Below, piece after piece: positions 1 to 6,935 of a DNA stretch of 10,262 bases (the first letter of the stretch is position 1; each line of letters starts with the position of its first letter). The DNA lies in NCBI GenBank assembly GCA_001800015.1, contig MGUO01000126.1, positions 1,847 to 12,108 of the forward strand. The letters run 5' to 3'. The DNA is from Elusimicrobia bacterium RIFCSPHIGHO2_02_FULL_57_9. GTDB taxonomy: Bacteria > Elusimicrobiota > Elusimicrobia > UBA1565 > UBA9628. The position numbers were made by a program, and so were the translations under genes. Below the pieces are notes generated by a model. It saw nothing but the letters and a program-made list of their open reading frames with translations. It had not been told where the DNA came from and made no database searches.

Positions 1-6
1 CAAGCC

Positions 7-837
7 ATGAACGATATCTTGCAGATAATGCTCTGGCCCTTCATCGCGAGCTTGGTCTTGGCTGGAATTCACGCCTACTTGGGCCTTCACGTGGTTGAGC
101 GCGGCGTCATTTTCGTCGATCTCTCTCTTGCCCAGGTTGCCGCTCTGGGCAGCGCGGTCGCCCTTCTGTCCGGCTATGATCTCCATGGTCGCAGCGCCTA
201 TTTTTTATCGTTGGGTTTCACGCTTGTTGGCGCTGGACTTTTCTCCGTCACGCGCAGTCGCCGTACGAGAATCCCGCAAGAGGCATTGATCGGGATCGTT
301 TACGCGATGAGCGCGGCCTTGGCCATTCTCATCATGGATCGCCTGCCGGAAGGCTCGGAGCACATCAAGCACATCCTGGTCGGCAATCTGTTGGCGGTGA
401 GTCCCTGGGAAGTCCAGAAGATGGCGTTGCTTTACGCGTTCATCGGGGCACTTCATTGGTTCTGGCGCAAACCTTTTCTGACCATCTCGACCGATCCCGA
501 AGAGGCGAGCCGCAAGGGCTATCGCGTAAAGCTTTGGGACTTCTTATTCTACGCTACGTTTGGTTTCGTCGTGACGTCTTCGGTTGCGATAGCGGGGGTT
601 CTACTTGTTTTCACCTACCTCATCGTCCCGTCCGTCACGGCCATGCTGTTTTCAGAATCCGTCGGCACGCGCCTGGCCATCGGCTGGACGATGGGAGGCG
701 CGGCCAGCCTGCTGGGCATGTACTTCTCTTTCCGCTTCGATGCGCCGACCGGAGCGACCGTGATCTGCGTCTTCGGGGTGCTGCTTGCCTGCCTCTCGAT
801 TCTCCGCGCGACCGTGCTGCGCCGGGCGTTTAAATGA
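7..837 (+). CDS. Metal-ion ABC transporter permease (ZnuB/MntB/TroC type, ABC-3 family)
   Basis: Inner-membrane subunit of an ATP-driven importer for a divalent metal (zinc, manganese or iron), which would work with an ATP-binding subunit and a binding protein. The 276 residues are the usual length and are almost entirely hydrophobic helices. Family marks seen are the N-terminal stretch ERGVIFVDLSLAQ (31-43), GNLLAVSPWEV (126-136) in the middle, the cytoplasmic segment around DPEEASRKGYRVK (163-175) that fits the ATPase-coupling loop, and PTGA (247-250) near the end. The metal cannot be read from the sequence. The ATG at 7 overlaps a TGA at 8-10, so the preceding gene, outside the window and plausibly the ATPase, may end in a 4-base overlap; that is inference. 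The next gene starts 58 bases downstream. Confidence 0.9.
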   Translation: MNDILQIMLWPFIASLVLAGIHAYLGLHVVERGVIFVDLSLAQVAALGSAVALLSGYDLHGRSAYFLSLGFTLVGAGLFSVTRSRRTRIPQEALIGIVYAMSAALAILIMDRLPEGSEHIKHILVGNLLAVSPWEVQKMALLYAFIGALHWFWRKPFLTISTDPEEASRKGYRVKLWDFLFYATFGFVVTSSVAIAGVLLVFTYLIVPSVTAMLFSESVGTRLAIGWTMGGAASLLGMYFSFRFDAPTGATVICVFGVLLACLSILRATVLRRAFK

Positions 838-895
838 TCGCCCGCTGATTTGTAACAATCCCGTACTTGCGGCCGTCTTAAGCATCCCCTAAACT

Positions 896-1450
896 ATGAG
901 CATGCTGCGAAATTTTCGTGCGGTCCTGCTTTTAGCCTGCTGCGCGGCCCTCTGCGCCTGCATCCCGAACAACGATTTGGGGGTCATCGACATGAACAAT
1001 CCCGTCATGGAAATGAGCAAGGATCGCATCGGCGGCAACGACAGGATAGACGAGGCCCAGGCGGAATTAGACGATATCATGCGCAAAGTGCGAAAAGGAG
1101 ATTTGCCCAAAATCCAGTTTGAGTTCGACTCGGATGAAATCACCTTGGCCTCTTATACGACATTGGACGCGGTCGCCCAGATTCTTGCCACTCATCCGAG
1201 GCTTAAACTGTTGGTCCTGGCTCATACCTGCAACATCGGCAGCGAACCCTATAATCTTGAGTTGTCGACGCGCCGGGCCAGATCGGTCAACACCTACCTG
1301 GTCAAGAGAGGCATCCCCACGCCCTCCATCCGCTACATCGGCAAGGGTTTTTCCGACCCCATCGCCGACAATAACACCGAGGAAGGCCGAATATTAAACC
1401 GCCGCGTGGAGTTCCGCATCACCTACCGCGACTGGTCCTCAGTTTACTAG
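896..1450 (+). CDS. OmpA/Pal-family lipoprotein
   Basis: Probable outer-membrane lipoprotein that anchors the envelope to peptidoglycan. The N-terminus has Arg5/Arg8, then a hydrophobic run ending in L-C-A-C, so Cys22 is the likely lipidated residue; Cys15 (L-L-A-C) is a weaker alternative. Residues 23-70 form a charged linker. Residues 72-176 are an OmpA C-terminal domain: FEFDSDEI at 76-82, the peptidoglycan-binding helix NLELSTRRARSV (120-131), and a C-terminal NRRVEFRI (168-175). The acidic residue usually present in the H-T-D motif is Cys112 here (AHTC, 109-112). The conserved Arg127 is kept. At 184 residues it is the size of Pal-like proteins, but no tolB or other tol genes are nearby. 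No clear Shine-Dalgarno precedes ATG 896; ATG 902 is an alternative start that leaves the signal peptide intact. Confidence 0.88.
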   Translation: MSMLRNFRAVLLLACCAALCACIPNNDLGVIDMNNPVMEMSKDRIGGNDRIDEAQAELDDIMRKVRKGDLPKIQFEFDSDEITLASYTTLDAVAQILATHPRLKLLVLAHTCNIGSEPYNLELSTRRARSVNTYLVKRGIPTPSIRYIGKGFSDPIADNNTEEGRILNRRVEFRITYRDWSSVY

Positions 1451-1460
1451 AATCCTCTTC

Positions 1461-2912
1461 GTGAACGAGGAGAGACATCAGCAAATATTGCTCGACGCCA
1501 AGGATTTGCATCGCTTCGGCTACGCCCAGCAACTCTTGCGCGACATGGGCGGCTTCGCCAATTTCGCGGTTTCCTTCACCATCATATCGATTTTGACCGG
1601 AGCCATCGTGCTCTATGGACAAGGCCTGACCTATGCCGGCCCGGGAGTTAACGGCTGGGGCTGGCCTCTGGTGACCCTATTCACTTTGCTGGTGGCGGCT
1701 TCCATGGCGGAAATCGCCTCGACCATCCCCACAGCCGGAGCCGTCTACCATTGGGCCGCGCTTCTCGGAGGACCGGGCTGGGGCTGGTTTACCGCCTGGT
1801 TTAACCTGGTGGGACAAGTGGCGACAACGGCTGGAATAGACTACGGCATCGCCTTGTTCGTCGCCGACCTGCTGGGACTGCCCGGGCGCGGCACGCTGCT
1901 CGCCATTTACGCGCTGCTTCTGCTTAGCCACGGCCTGCTCAACCACTACGGCATCCGCGCCGTCGCGCTTCTCAATGATTTCAGCGTCTGGTATCATATC
2001 GTCCTGACCCTGATCCTGACGGCCGGCTTCTATTTCTTCGCGCCGCGCCAACCGCTTTCCTTCGCCTTTCAGACCGGCTTTACCACTTCCCATTATCCCT
2101 ACGCCTGGGCCTTCTTGATCGGGCTGCTTCAGGCGCAATGGACGCTGACCGGCTATGACGCCTCGGCCCACATCACCGAGGAAACCGTGGACCCGCGGCG
2201 CAACGCGCCCTGGGGGATGTTCAACGCCGTGCTTATCTCCGGGGTTTTCGGCTATATTTTGCTTTTGGCCATTACCTTGGCCATACAAGACTTGCCGGCC
2301 GCAGCCCTTGCCGCCAATCCCTTTATTCACATCACCGAGCGCGCGCTGGGCGCCGGCGTCGGCAGGGCGCTGGTGTGGGCCATACTGCCCGCCATGTGGT
2401 TCTGCGGCTTGTCATCAGTGACCACCAACGCGCGCATGATTTTCGCCTTCGCGCGCGATGGCGGCCTCCCCTATTCCCGCATTTGGGCCCGGGTCAATAC
2501 GCGCCACCGCACGCCCTCCGCGGCCATCTGGCTCTCCGTCGGCTTGGCGCTCCTCATCGCCGTCTACTCCGGGGCTTTTGTGGTTATCGTTTCGCTTTCC
2601 ACCATAGGCCTTTACATCTCTTACATGATCCCCATATTCCTGGCCCTGCGCGCGCGCAGGCTGGAAAATTGGCGGCAATTGGGGCCGTGGAATCTAGGGA
2701 AATGGGGCGGCCTCATAAACACCTTGGCCGTGGCCTGGATTCTGTTTATCACCGCGCTCTTCGTCTCCCCCCCTAATCAGTTGACCGGATACACCTTCGC
2801 CGGGCTTCTGCTGTTTTTAAGCGTTTATTACACAGCCGCGGCGCGCGGACGATTCTCCGGCCCTAAAAAATTAGACGGACGGCCCACCGCTTTCAAAGGA
2901 AGGGCAAAATGA
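1461..2912 (+). CDS. APC-superfamily amino-acid permease (amino acid/choline transporter-like)
   Basis: Secondary transporter of the inner membrane with about 12 hydrophobic helices in 483 residues. It resembles the amino acid/choline transporter branch of the APC superfamily. Marks seen are an N-terminal amphipathic lead-in followed by GGFANFAVSFTIISILTG (30-47), TAGAVYHW (91-98), the segment GYDASAHITEET (231-242), SSVTTNARMIFAFARDGGLP (318-337) and RTPSAA (350-355). The substrate cannot be told from sequence; amino acids, GABA or choline-like amines are family options. The GTG at 1461 lies 10 bases after the lipoprotein stop and has no good Shine-Dalgarno. A TTG at 1488 has GAGGAGAG about 13 bases upstream and would keep all helices, so the start is uncertain. 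The stop overlaps the next gene's ATG by 4 bases. Confidence 0.9.
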   Translation: MNEERHQQILLDAKDLHRFGYAQQLLRDMGGFANFAVSFTIISILTGAIVLYGQGLTYAGPGVNGWGWPLVTLFTLLVAASMAEIASTIPTAGAVYHWAALLGGPGWGWFTAWFNLVGQVATTAGIDYGIALFVADLLGLPGRGTLLAIYALLLLSHGLLNHYGIRAVALLNDFSVWYHIVLTLILTAGFYFFAPRQPLSFAFQTGFTTSHYPYAWAFLIGLLQAQWTLTGYDASAHITEETVDPRRNAPWGMFNAVLISGVFGYILLLAITLAIQDLPAAALAANPFIHITERALGAGVGRALVWAILPAMWFCGLSSVTTNARMIFAFARDGGLPYSRIWARVNTRHRTPSAAIWLSVGLALLIAVYSGAFVVIVSLSTIGLYISYMIPIFLALRARRLENWRQLGPWNLGKWGGLINTLAVAWILFITALFVSPPNQLTGYTFAGLLLFLSVYYTAAARGRFSGPKKLDGRPTAFKGRAK

Positions 2913-3310
2913 CAGGCGATAAGGCTGACGATAAGGCAAAGAAAAAAATACTGATCATCGATGACGAGGAAGATTTGGTGGAAATGCTGGCCCTCAGGCT
3001 TGAGTCCACGGGCCAGTTCGCGGTGGAACGGGCGTTAAACGGACAGACCGGCCTTAAGCTCGCCGGCGACACTCTTCCGGATGTCATTTTGCTTGATTCA
3101 ATCATGCCTGGAATGAGCGGCTGGGAGGTGTGCCGCAAGCTGCGGCAAGACCCCCGCACCAAGAACATCCCCATCGTCATCATGACCGCGGGCACCCCTC
3201 ACGAAGCAAAGGAAAGAGCGCGCGAAAATGGGGCCGACCACGTTGTTTTCAAGCCGTATGAATACAACGATCTGTTGCGCGTCTTGGACACCATCCAGAG
3301 GAGCTTCTAG
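2909..3310 (+). CDS. Single-domain response regulator (CheY-like receiver only)
   Basis: Phospho-receiver protein of 133 residues with no output domain. It should signal by protein contact after phosphorylation by a histidine kinase, which is not in this window. Seen: acidic pair Asp18-Asp19 after KKKILI, phospho-acceptor Asp63 in ILLDSIMPGMSGWEV (60-74), Thr93 in IVIMTAG, and Lys115 in the FKPY motif. All catalytic residues of the family are present. The ATG lies in an ATGA overlap with the permease stop, and AAGGAAGGG (2896-2904) is a good Shine-Dalgarno, so the two genes are very likely translated together. This suggests, but does not prove, a link between the permease and the regulator. 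Its TAG stop shares CTAG with the stop of the opposing M23 gene. Confidence 0.93.
   Translation: MTGDKADDKAKKKILIIDDEEDLVEMLALRLESTGQFAVERALNGQTGLKLAGDTLPDVILLDSIMPGMSGWEVCRKLRQDPRTKNIPIVIMTAGTPHEAKERARENGADHVVFKPYEYNDLLRVLDTIQRSF
3307..3310. other. Shared CTAG at convergent stop codons
   Basis: The response regulator on the + strand ends with TAG at 3308-3310, and the M23 peptidase on the - strand ends with TAG read from 3309 to 3307. Both use the palindrome CTAG, so there is no intergenic space and no conventional terminator hairpin between the two convergent transcription units. Any termination must occur inside the opposing gene. Confidence 0.95.
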
Positions 3311-4203
3311 CGCCGGCCAATTTTGGTGCGTGGATTGTGGGCCTTGCCGTTTTTATCGCGCACCTCGAAATGCAAATGAGGCCCGGTGGAAAGCCCTGTT
3401 GAGCCGACCCGTCCGATCAAGGTCCTTCCTCGCTGCACCATCTGTCCGACCCGGACGAAAATCCTGGAAAGATGTCCGTAGCGCGTGGTCGCTCCATCGC
3501 TATGCCTGATCACCAGAAGCATGCCGTAGCCTTCGGTCCAGTCGGCTTCTACGACCTTGCCGCTGCGCGAGGGAAATACCGGCGTTCCCCAAGGCTTGGG
3601 ATAATCAAGCCCCTCATGAAATTTTTTGGTTTTCTGCATGGGGTGCCTGCGCAATCCGTAACCGGAGCTGACGGCCGGCCGGCCGTCCTGGAAAGGGAAG
3701 CTGTAGGTATCGAAGATCATCTTAACCTTGGGCAGAAGAAGGCGGGCCCCTTTGAGGAATTCATAGTCTTCCAACATCGCGCTGCCGGGGAGCTTGTTTA
3801 CCATTACGATTTGCTCTTTGAATCTCACAGCCTGGCGGGAATCCTTATACCATCTGCCGACGACGGCGTCCAAGGTTTCGCTGGCTTTCCTGACCTGATA
3901 AAGTTGGCCGTCCTTGTTATGAACCAGCACTTTTTTGCCGGGGTAAAGAACCAGCATTTCATCATTGTTGGTGGTCTGCAGGCTCATCGCCGTGGTACGG
4001 TAAACCTTGGCCAGATGCCAGGCGCTGTATTCGCCCCGCTGTATTTTATGCTCGTTATAAACCAGACGGTTGACCTTTTGGAATATCACCGGAGGCGTTT
4101 CTTCAGGCCCGGCCTCGGTGAGCACCGAATAGCGGTGCCAGTCCGGCGGCTGGGCCCCGGCCGACATGGAAATATGCGCCGCCAACGCGAGCAGCCTGAG
4201 CAC
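3307..4203 (-). CDS. Secreted M23-family metallo-endopeptidase with LysM-like repeats
   Basis: Likely periplasmic peptidoglycan hydrolase or a related envelope factor, 298 residues. Residues 1-17 form a short signal peptide (MLRLLALAAHISMSAGA). Residues about 50-95 and 103-160 look like two LysM-type sugar-binding modules. The catalytic M23 domain covers about 168-298. Its zinc and catalytic residues are all seen: His196 and Asp200 in FHEGLDY, His244 in RYGHLS, and His276/His278 in GPHLHFEV. It should therefore be active, unlike the degenerate EnvC/NlpD activators. The start is GTG directly after the rho TAA and in the same frame, so no start further upstream is possible. No separate Shine-Dalgarno is visible, which suggests translation by re-initiation after rho. 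A downstream ATG at residue 13 would lose the signal peptide. Confidence 0.9.
   Translation of the reverse strand: MLRLLALAAHISMSAGAQPPDWHRYSVLTEAGPEETPPVIFQKVNRLVYNEHKIQRGEYSAWHLAKVYRTTAMSLQTTNNDEMLVLYPGKKVLVHNKDGQLYQVRKASETLDAVVGRWYKDSRQAVRFKEQIVMVNKLPGSAMLEDYEFLKGARLLLPKVKMIFDTYSFPFQDGRPAVSSGYGLRRHPMQKTKKFHEGLDYPKPWGTPVFPSRSGKVVEADWTEGYGMLLVIRHSDGATTRYGHLSRIFVRVGQMVQRGRTLIGRVGSTGLSTGPHLHFEVRDKNGKAHNPRTKIGRR
3670..3687. repeat. 18-bp perfect palindrome
   Basis: GACGGCCGGCCGGCCGTC reads the same on both strands. It lies inside the M23 gene and encodes D-G-R-P-A-V near residues 173-178, just before the catalytic domain core. It may simply reflect GC-rich codon choice. No second copy was noticed in the window. 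Confidence 0.7.
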
Positions 4204-5328
4204 TTAGGACAAGTTCGAGATTTCCATGGACTTCAGGAAATCCTTGTTGGATTTGGTGGCCAACAGCTTGTCGCGCAAAAGCTCCATGGCCTCCACGGAA
4301 GAAAGAGGCGCTAGAACCTTGCGCAGAATCCACATCTTGTTGATTTCGTCCTCCGAGAGCAGCAGCTCTTCCTTGCGCGTGCCCGAGCGGTTGATTTCAA
4401 ACGACGGGAACATGCGCCGGTCGGCAAGCTTGCGGTCCAAATAGACTTCCATGTTGCCGGTGCCCTTGAACTCCTCGAAGATGACCTCATCCATGCGGCT
4501 GCCGGTATCGACCAGGGACGTGGCGATGATGGTGAGGCTTCCCCCTTCTTCGATATTGCGGGCCGCGCCCAAAAAGCGCTTGGGGCGCTGCAGCGAAGTC
4601 GCCTCCAAGCCTCCCGAGAGCACGCGTCCGCTTGAGGGCGTGATGGTATTGTAAGCGCGGGCAAGCCGGGTGATCGAATCAAGCAAAATCACGACGTCCT
4701 TGCCCATCTCGACTTGGCGCTTGCCCTTTTCCAGGACCATTTCGGCCACCTGAACATGGCGGTCCGCCGGTTCGTCGAAAGTAGAGGAAATGACCTCTCC
4801 CTTGATGCTGCGCTGCATATCCGTGACTTCCTCGGGCCGCTCGTCAATAAGCAGGACGAGCATGACGACCTCCGGATTGTTCGCGGAAATGGCATTGGCT
4901 ATTTTTTGCAGGATTACGGTTTTTCCCGTTTTTGGCGCGGCCACGATCAGCCCGCGCTGGCCTCTTCCGACCGGAGCGATCAAGTCCATAAGGCGCGTGG
5001 TAAGCTCGGTGCGCTCGGTCTCAAGGTTGTATCTCTGATCGGGATGCAGGGGGGTCAGGTTGTCGAAAAACGGCCGTTCCTTAAGGGCGGGGGTCTCGGC
5101 GTCTATGCCGTTGACCTTCTTGACTTGAAGCAGGGCGAAAAACCGCTCGCCCTCTTTGGGCGGCCGCACAAACCCGGCCACCATATCGCCTTTGCGCAAG
5201 CCGAATTTCTTGATCTGGGACGGGGAGATATAAATATCATCGGGTCCGGGCAAATAATTATAATCCTGGGATCTCAGGAAGCCGAAGCCGTCGGGAAGTA
5301 TTTCCAGAACCCCTTCGTCGTAAATCAT
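4204..5328 (-). CDS. rho: Transcription termination factor Rho, RNA-binding and ATPase body (N-terminal domain encoded separately)
   Basis: ATP-driven hexameric RNA translocase that ends transcription. The 374 residues carry the cold-shock-like primary RNA site, with DGFGFLRS (13-20) and the stretch to about 75. The ATPase follows: Walker A APKTGKT (131-137), LLIDERPEEVTDM (159-171), STFDEPADRHVQVAE (182-196), Walker B VVILLDS (212-218), the Q-loop around PSSGRVLSGG (231-240), and EEFKGTGNMEV (285-295), followed by NRSGTRKEELL (313-323). It matches E. coli Rho closely through the body. The small N-terminal helical domain is missing from this frame and is encoded just upstream in another frame. 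ATG 5328 is preceded by AAGG at 8 bases and lies in an ATGA overlap, so a separate body could be made. However, residues 1-11 belong to the conserved linker, so this ATG may not be the natural start. Confidence 0.95.
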   Translation of the reverse strand: MIYDEGVLEILPDGFGFLRSQDYNYLPGPDDIYISPSQIKKFGLRKGDMVAGFVRPPKEGERFFALLQVKKVNGIDAETPALKERPFFDNLTPLHPDQRYNLETERTELTTRLMDLIAPVGRGQRGLIVAAPKTGKTVILQKIANAISANNPEVVMLVLLIDERPEEVTDMQRSIKGEVISSTFDEPADRHVQVAEMVLEKGKRQVEMGKDVVILLDSITRLARAYNTITPSSGRVLSGGLEATSLQRPKRFLGAARNIEEGGSLTIIATSLVDTGSRMDEVIFEEFKGTGNMEVYLDRKLADRRMFPSFEINRSGTRKEELLLSEDEINKMWILRKVLAPLSSVEAMELLRDKLLATKSNKDFLKSMEISNLS

Positions 5329-5522
5329 GCCGTTGGCCTTAAGCTGGCCTTCAGAATCTTGGCGATCATCTCCTGCTTGCGTAGGCCCGAGACCCCTTCA
5401 AGCTTCAGGTCCCTGGCGATCCCGCTCAGTTCGGCGATCGTCATTTTGGATAATTGCGTGACATCCAACTGTTTTCCAGGCTGGGGCGTCTGAGGCGGTT
5501 TGGGCTGTGCCGTGCTTTCCAT
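5325..5522 (-). CDS. rho: Rho N-terminal domain, out of frame with the rho body
   Basis: Small reading frame of 65 codons. Residues 27-57 (MTIAELSGIARDLKLEG, then GLRKQEMIAKIL) are the Rho N-terminal SAP-like helical domain, which helps RNA loading. Residues 1-25 are a Pro/Gln-rich leader. The start is well supported by AGGAG (5529-5533), 6 bases before the ATG, which sits 1 base after the coaE stop. After Leu57 the frame diverges: residues 58-65 (KASLRPTA) are not Rho-like. A shift of one base back from 5352 reads EGQLKANG and then joins MIYDEGVLEIL of the body, giving about 439 residues, the normal size for Rho. So this is the 5' part of one rho gene, broken by a one-base change or sequencing error, or a rare split form. 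Confidence 0.85.
   Translation of the reverse strand: MESTAQPKPPQTPQPGKQLDVTQLSKMTIAELSGIARDLKLEGVSGLRKQEMIAKILKASLRPTA
5350..5354 (-). other. rho: Frame break in rho
   Basis: On the - strand the reading ATT-CTG-AAG (5357-5349) leaves the Rho consensus at AAG. If one extra G followed CTG, the text would become CTG-GAA-GGC and match the family linker. No standard -1 slippery heptamer is present here. AGGAG (5370-5374) lies about 15 bases before the CTG, but without a slippery codon pair I do not read it as a programmed signal. A lost G from a GG pair is the simplest explanation. Confidence 0.75.
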
Positions 5523-5523
5523 G

Positions 5524-6123
5524 TTAGGCTCCTATCAATTCCAATGCTCGGTAATACTGTCTGATTCTGCGTTGAAATTCTTTTCTCGATCCTTTGTTGC
5601 GCAGCACGATATCAGCCAGCTTTTCTTTCGCGGAAAACGGCATTTGCGCGGCGATGCGGCGCCGCGCCTGGACCAGGCTTAAGCCCTCGCGTCGCTTAAG
5701 CCGCGAGAGTTGGAGTCCGCAGCCTGCCGCCACCAGCAACGTTAAATCGAACTCTTTTTGCAGCCCGGCCTCGAAGAGCAGCGGCGCGTCGACGACACAG
5801 GGGCCGCCGCCGCGCCCGCACACCTGCTTGCGCATTTCCCGTAAAATCACGGGATGGGTGATTTTCTCGAGCTTCCTCCTGGCCGAGACGGAAGCGAATA
5901 CCCGCCGGCCGAGGCGGCTACGGTCGATCTCGCCGCTTGAATCAAGAACGGCCGGACCGAAAGCCTTGATGATGCCGTGGTAAGCCGGGCCGCCTCGGCG
6001 CGCCTGGAGGCGGGCGACATCGTCAAGCGCGAGCGCGCGGGCACCGCAGCGGGAGAACTCCCGTAAAGCCAGGCTTTTGCCCGAGGCGATCCCGCCGGTA
6101 AGTCCAATTATCAGCCTTTTCAA
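5524..6123 (-). CDS. coaE: Dephospho-CoA kinase
   Basis: Cytoplasmic enzyme for the last step of coenzyme A synthesis: ATP phosphorylates the 3'-hydroxyl of the ribose in dephospho-CoA. The 199 residues match the family length. Seen: P-loop GGIASGKS (10-17) after MKRLIIGLT, acidic pair Asp34-Asp35, ITHPVI (88-93), VVDAPLLFEAG (110-120), and a C-terminal AAQMPFSAKEKLADIVLRNKG (158-178, lid and base-recognition region). The start is TTG at 6123, because the family N-terminus begins exactly there. It overlaps the rhomboid stop by 4 bases (TTGA), which suggests translational coupling; no good Shine-Dalgarno is seen. Only 1 base separates its stop from the rho N-terminal start. coaE next to polA and rho is a known bacterial arrangement, from memory. 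Confidence 0.95.
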   Translation of the reverse strand: MKRLIIGLTGGIASGKSLALREFSRCGARALALDDVARLQARRGGPAYHGIIKAFGPAVLDSSGEIDRSRLGRRVFASVSARRKLEKITHPVILREMRKQVCGRGGGPCVVDAPLLFEAGLQKEFDLTLLVAAGCGLQLSRLKRREGLSLVQARRRIAAQMPFSAKEKLADIVLRNKGSRKEFQRRIRQYYRALELIGA

Positions 6124-6935
6124 TTTTTTTTATCGGAATAGCGCTTCATGATCGCGCGCTCTTCCTCGGTCAGCGAATCAAGGCCGCTGACCAATATTTT
6201 ATCCAAAATCCGGTCAATCTCGGCCATGGGGGACTCCGGTTCCTGCCGCCTAAAATCCGCGCGACGCGCGGGGCGGGAAGAGGAAGCCGAAGAGCCGTCT
6301 TCCCCCATCGCTCTCCAAACCGCCTTGGCCTTTATTTTGACCACCCCCCACCAGCGAATATAGAAATAACCCGTGATCATGCCGCCCAAATGGGCGAAAC
6401 GGGCGATTCCCGGCGTGCTGCCGGATGCGCCGGCAAAAAACTCAATGATGCCGAAAAGAATAGCCATGTGGCTGGCCTTGACCGGAATAAGGAAATAAAG
6501 GTAGACGACCGCATCCGGATAAAGCATGGCGAAGGCGACCAGCATGCCGTAAACCGGGCCCGAGGCGCCTATGACCGGAACCGGAGAAGTCGCATCGAGC
6601 GCTATGGAGGCGGCCGCCGCGCCCAGGCCGCAGATAAAATAATACTTGATGAATTCCTTTTCCCCCCATTGGGCCTCGACCGGCATGCCGAACATCCAAA
6701 GCGCGAAAAGATTGAAAAGCAGATGCATCAGGCCGCCGTGGAGGAATAAATAGGTGAGCGGCTGCCAGACCCAACGGTCCTCGATGACATGCTTGGGGAC
6801 CAGCCCAAAAAGCTGATAAAACTGATTCCCTACCAGATTGCCGAGCAGAAAAAAAACGATATTGGCGATAATCAGAGTGCGGATGGCTGGGGCCAGGCGC
6901 CGGAAATTGATCGGCTCGTACGAAAAGCGCGTCAT
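6120..6935 (-). CDS. Rhomboid-family intramembrane serine protease
   Basis: Membrane protease that cuts single-span proteins within the bilayer. The 271 residues have about six hydrophobic helices after a short cytoplasmic N-terminus. The catalytic Ser125 lies in GASGPVYG (123-130) and His182 in RFAHLGG (179-185). HLLFN (71-75) holds the conserved His/Asn that form the oxyanion site. So it looks active. The C-terminal tail holds a charged linker (about 205-236) and a soluble segment (MAEIDRILDKILVSGLDSLT, 237-256, then EEERAIMKRY) resembling the small domain found on many bacterial rhomboids, especially in Bacteroidota-like groups. I chose ATG 6935 because it sits in an ATGA overlap with the polA stop behind a G-rich stretch. 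A longer reading to 6986 is open but lies inside polA and adds a non-rhomboid segment. Confidence 0.92.
   Translation of the reverse strand: MTRFSYEPINFRRLAPAIRTLIIANIVFFLLGNLVGNQFYQLFGLVPKHVIEDRWVWQPLTYLFLHGGLMHLLFNLFALWMFGMPVEAQWGEKEFIKYYFICGLGAAAASIALDATSPVPVIGASGPVYGMLVAFAMLYPDAVVYLYFLIPVKASHMAILFGIIEFFAGASGSTPGIARFAHLGGMITGYFYIRWWGVVKIKAKAVWRAMGEDGSSASSSRPARRADFRRQEPESPMAEIDRILDKILVSGLDSLTEEERAIMKRYSDKKN

Noticed and set aside
838..895. Promoter before the OmpA-domain lipoprotein
   Set aside because: TTGCGG, 17 bases, TAAACT has only partial matches and would leave almost no leader before the ATG; too weak to report.
5345..5375. Programmed -1 frameshift in rho
   Set aside because: AGGAG lies upstream at a suggestive distance, but the bases at the frame change (ATTCTGAAG) do not form a slippery heptamer and allow no good re-pairing, so a lost base is more likely.
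3472..5493. Long open frames on the + strand opposite M23 and rho (3472-4314 and 4714-5493)
   Set aside because: The opposite strand encodes well-recognised M23 and Rho motifs over the same bases; these frames show no recognisable domain and are expected shadows in GC-rich coding DNA.
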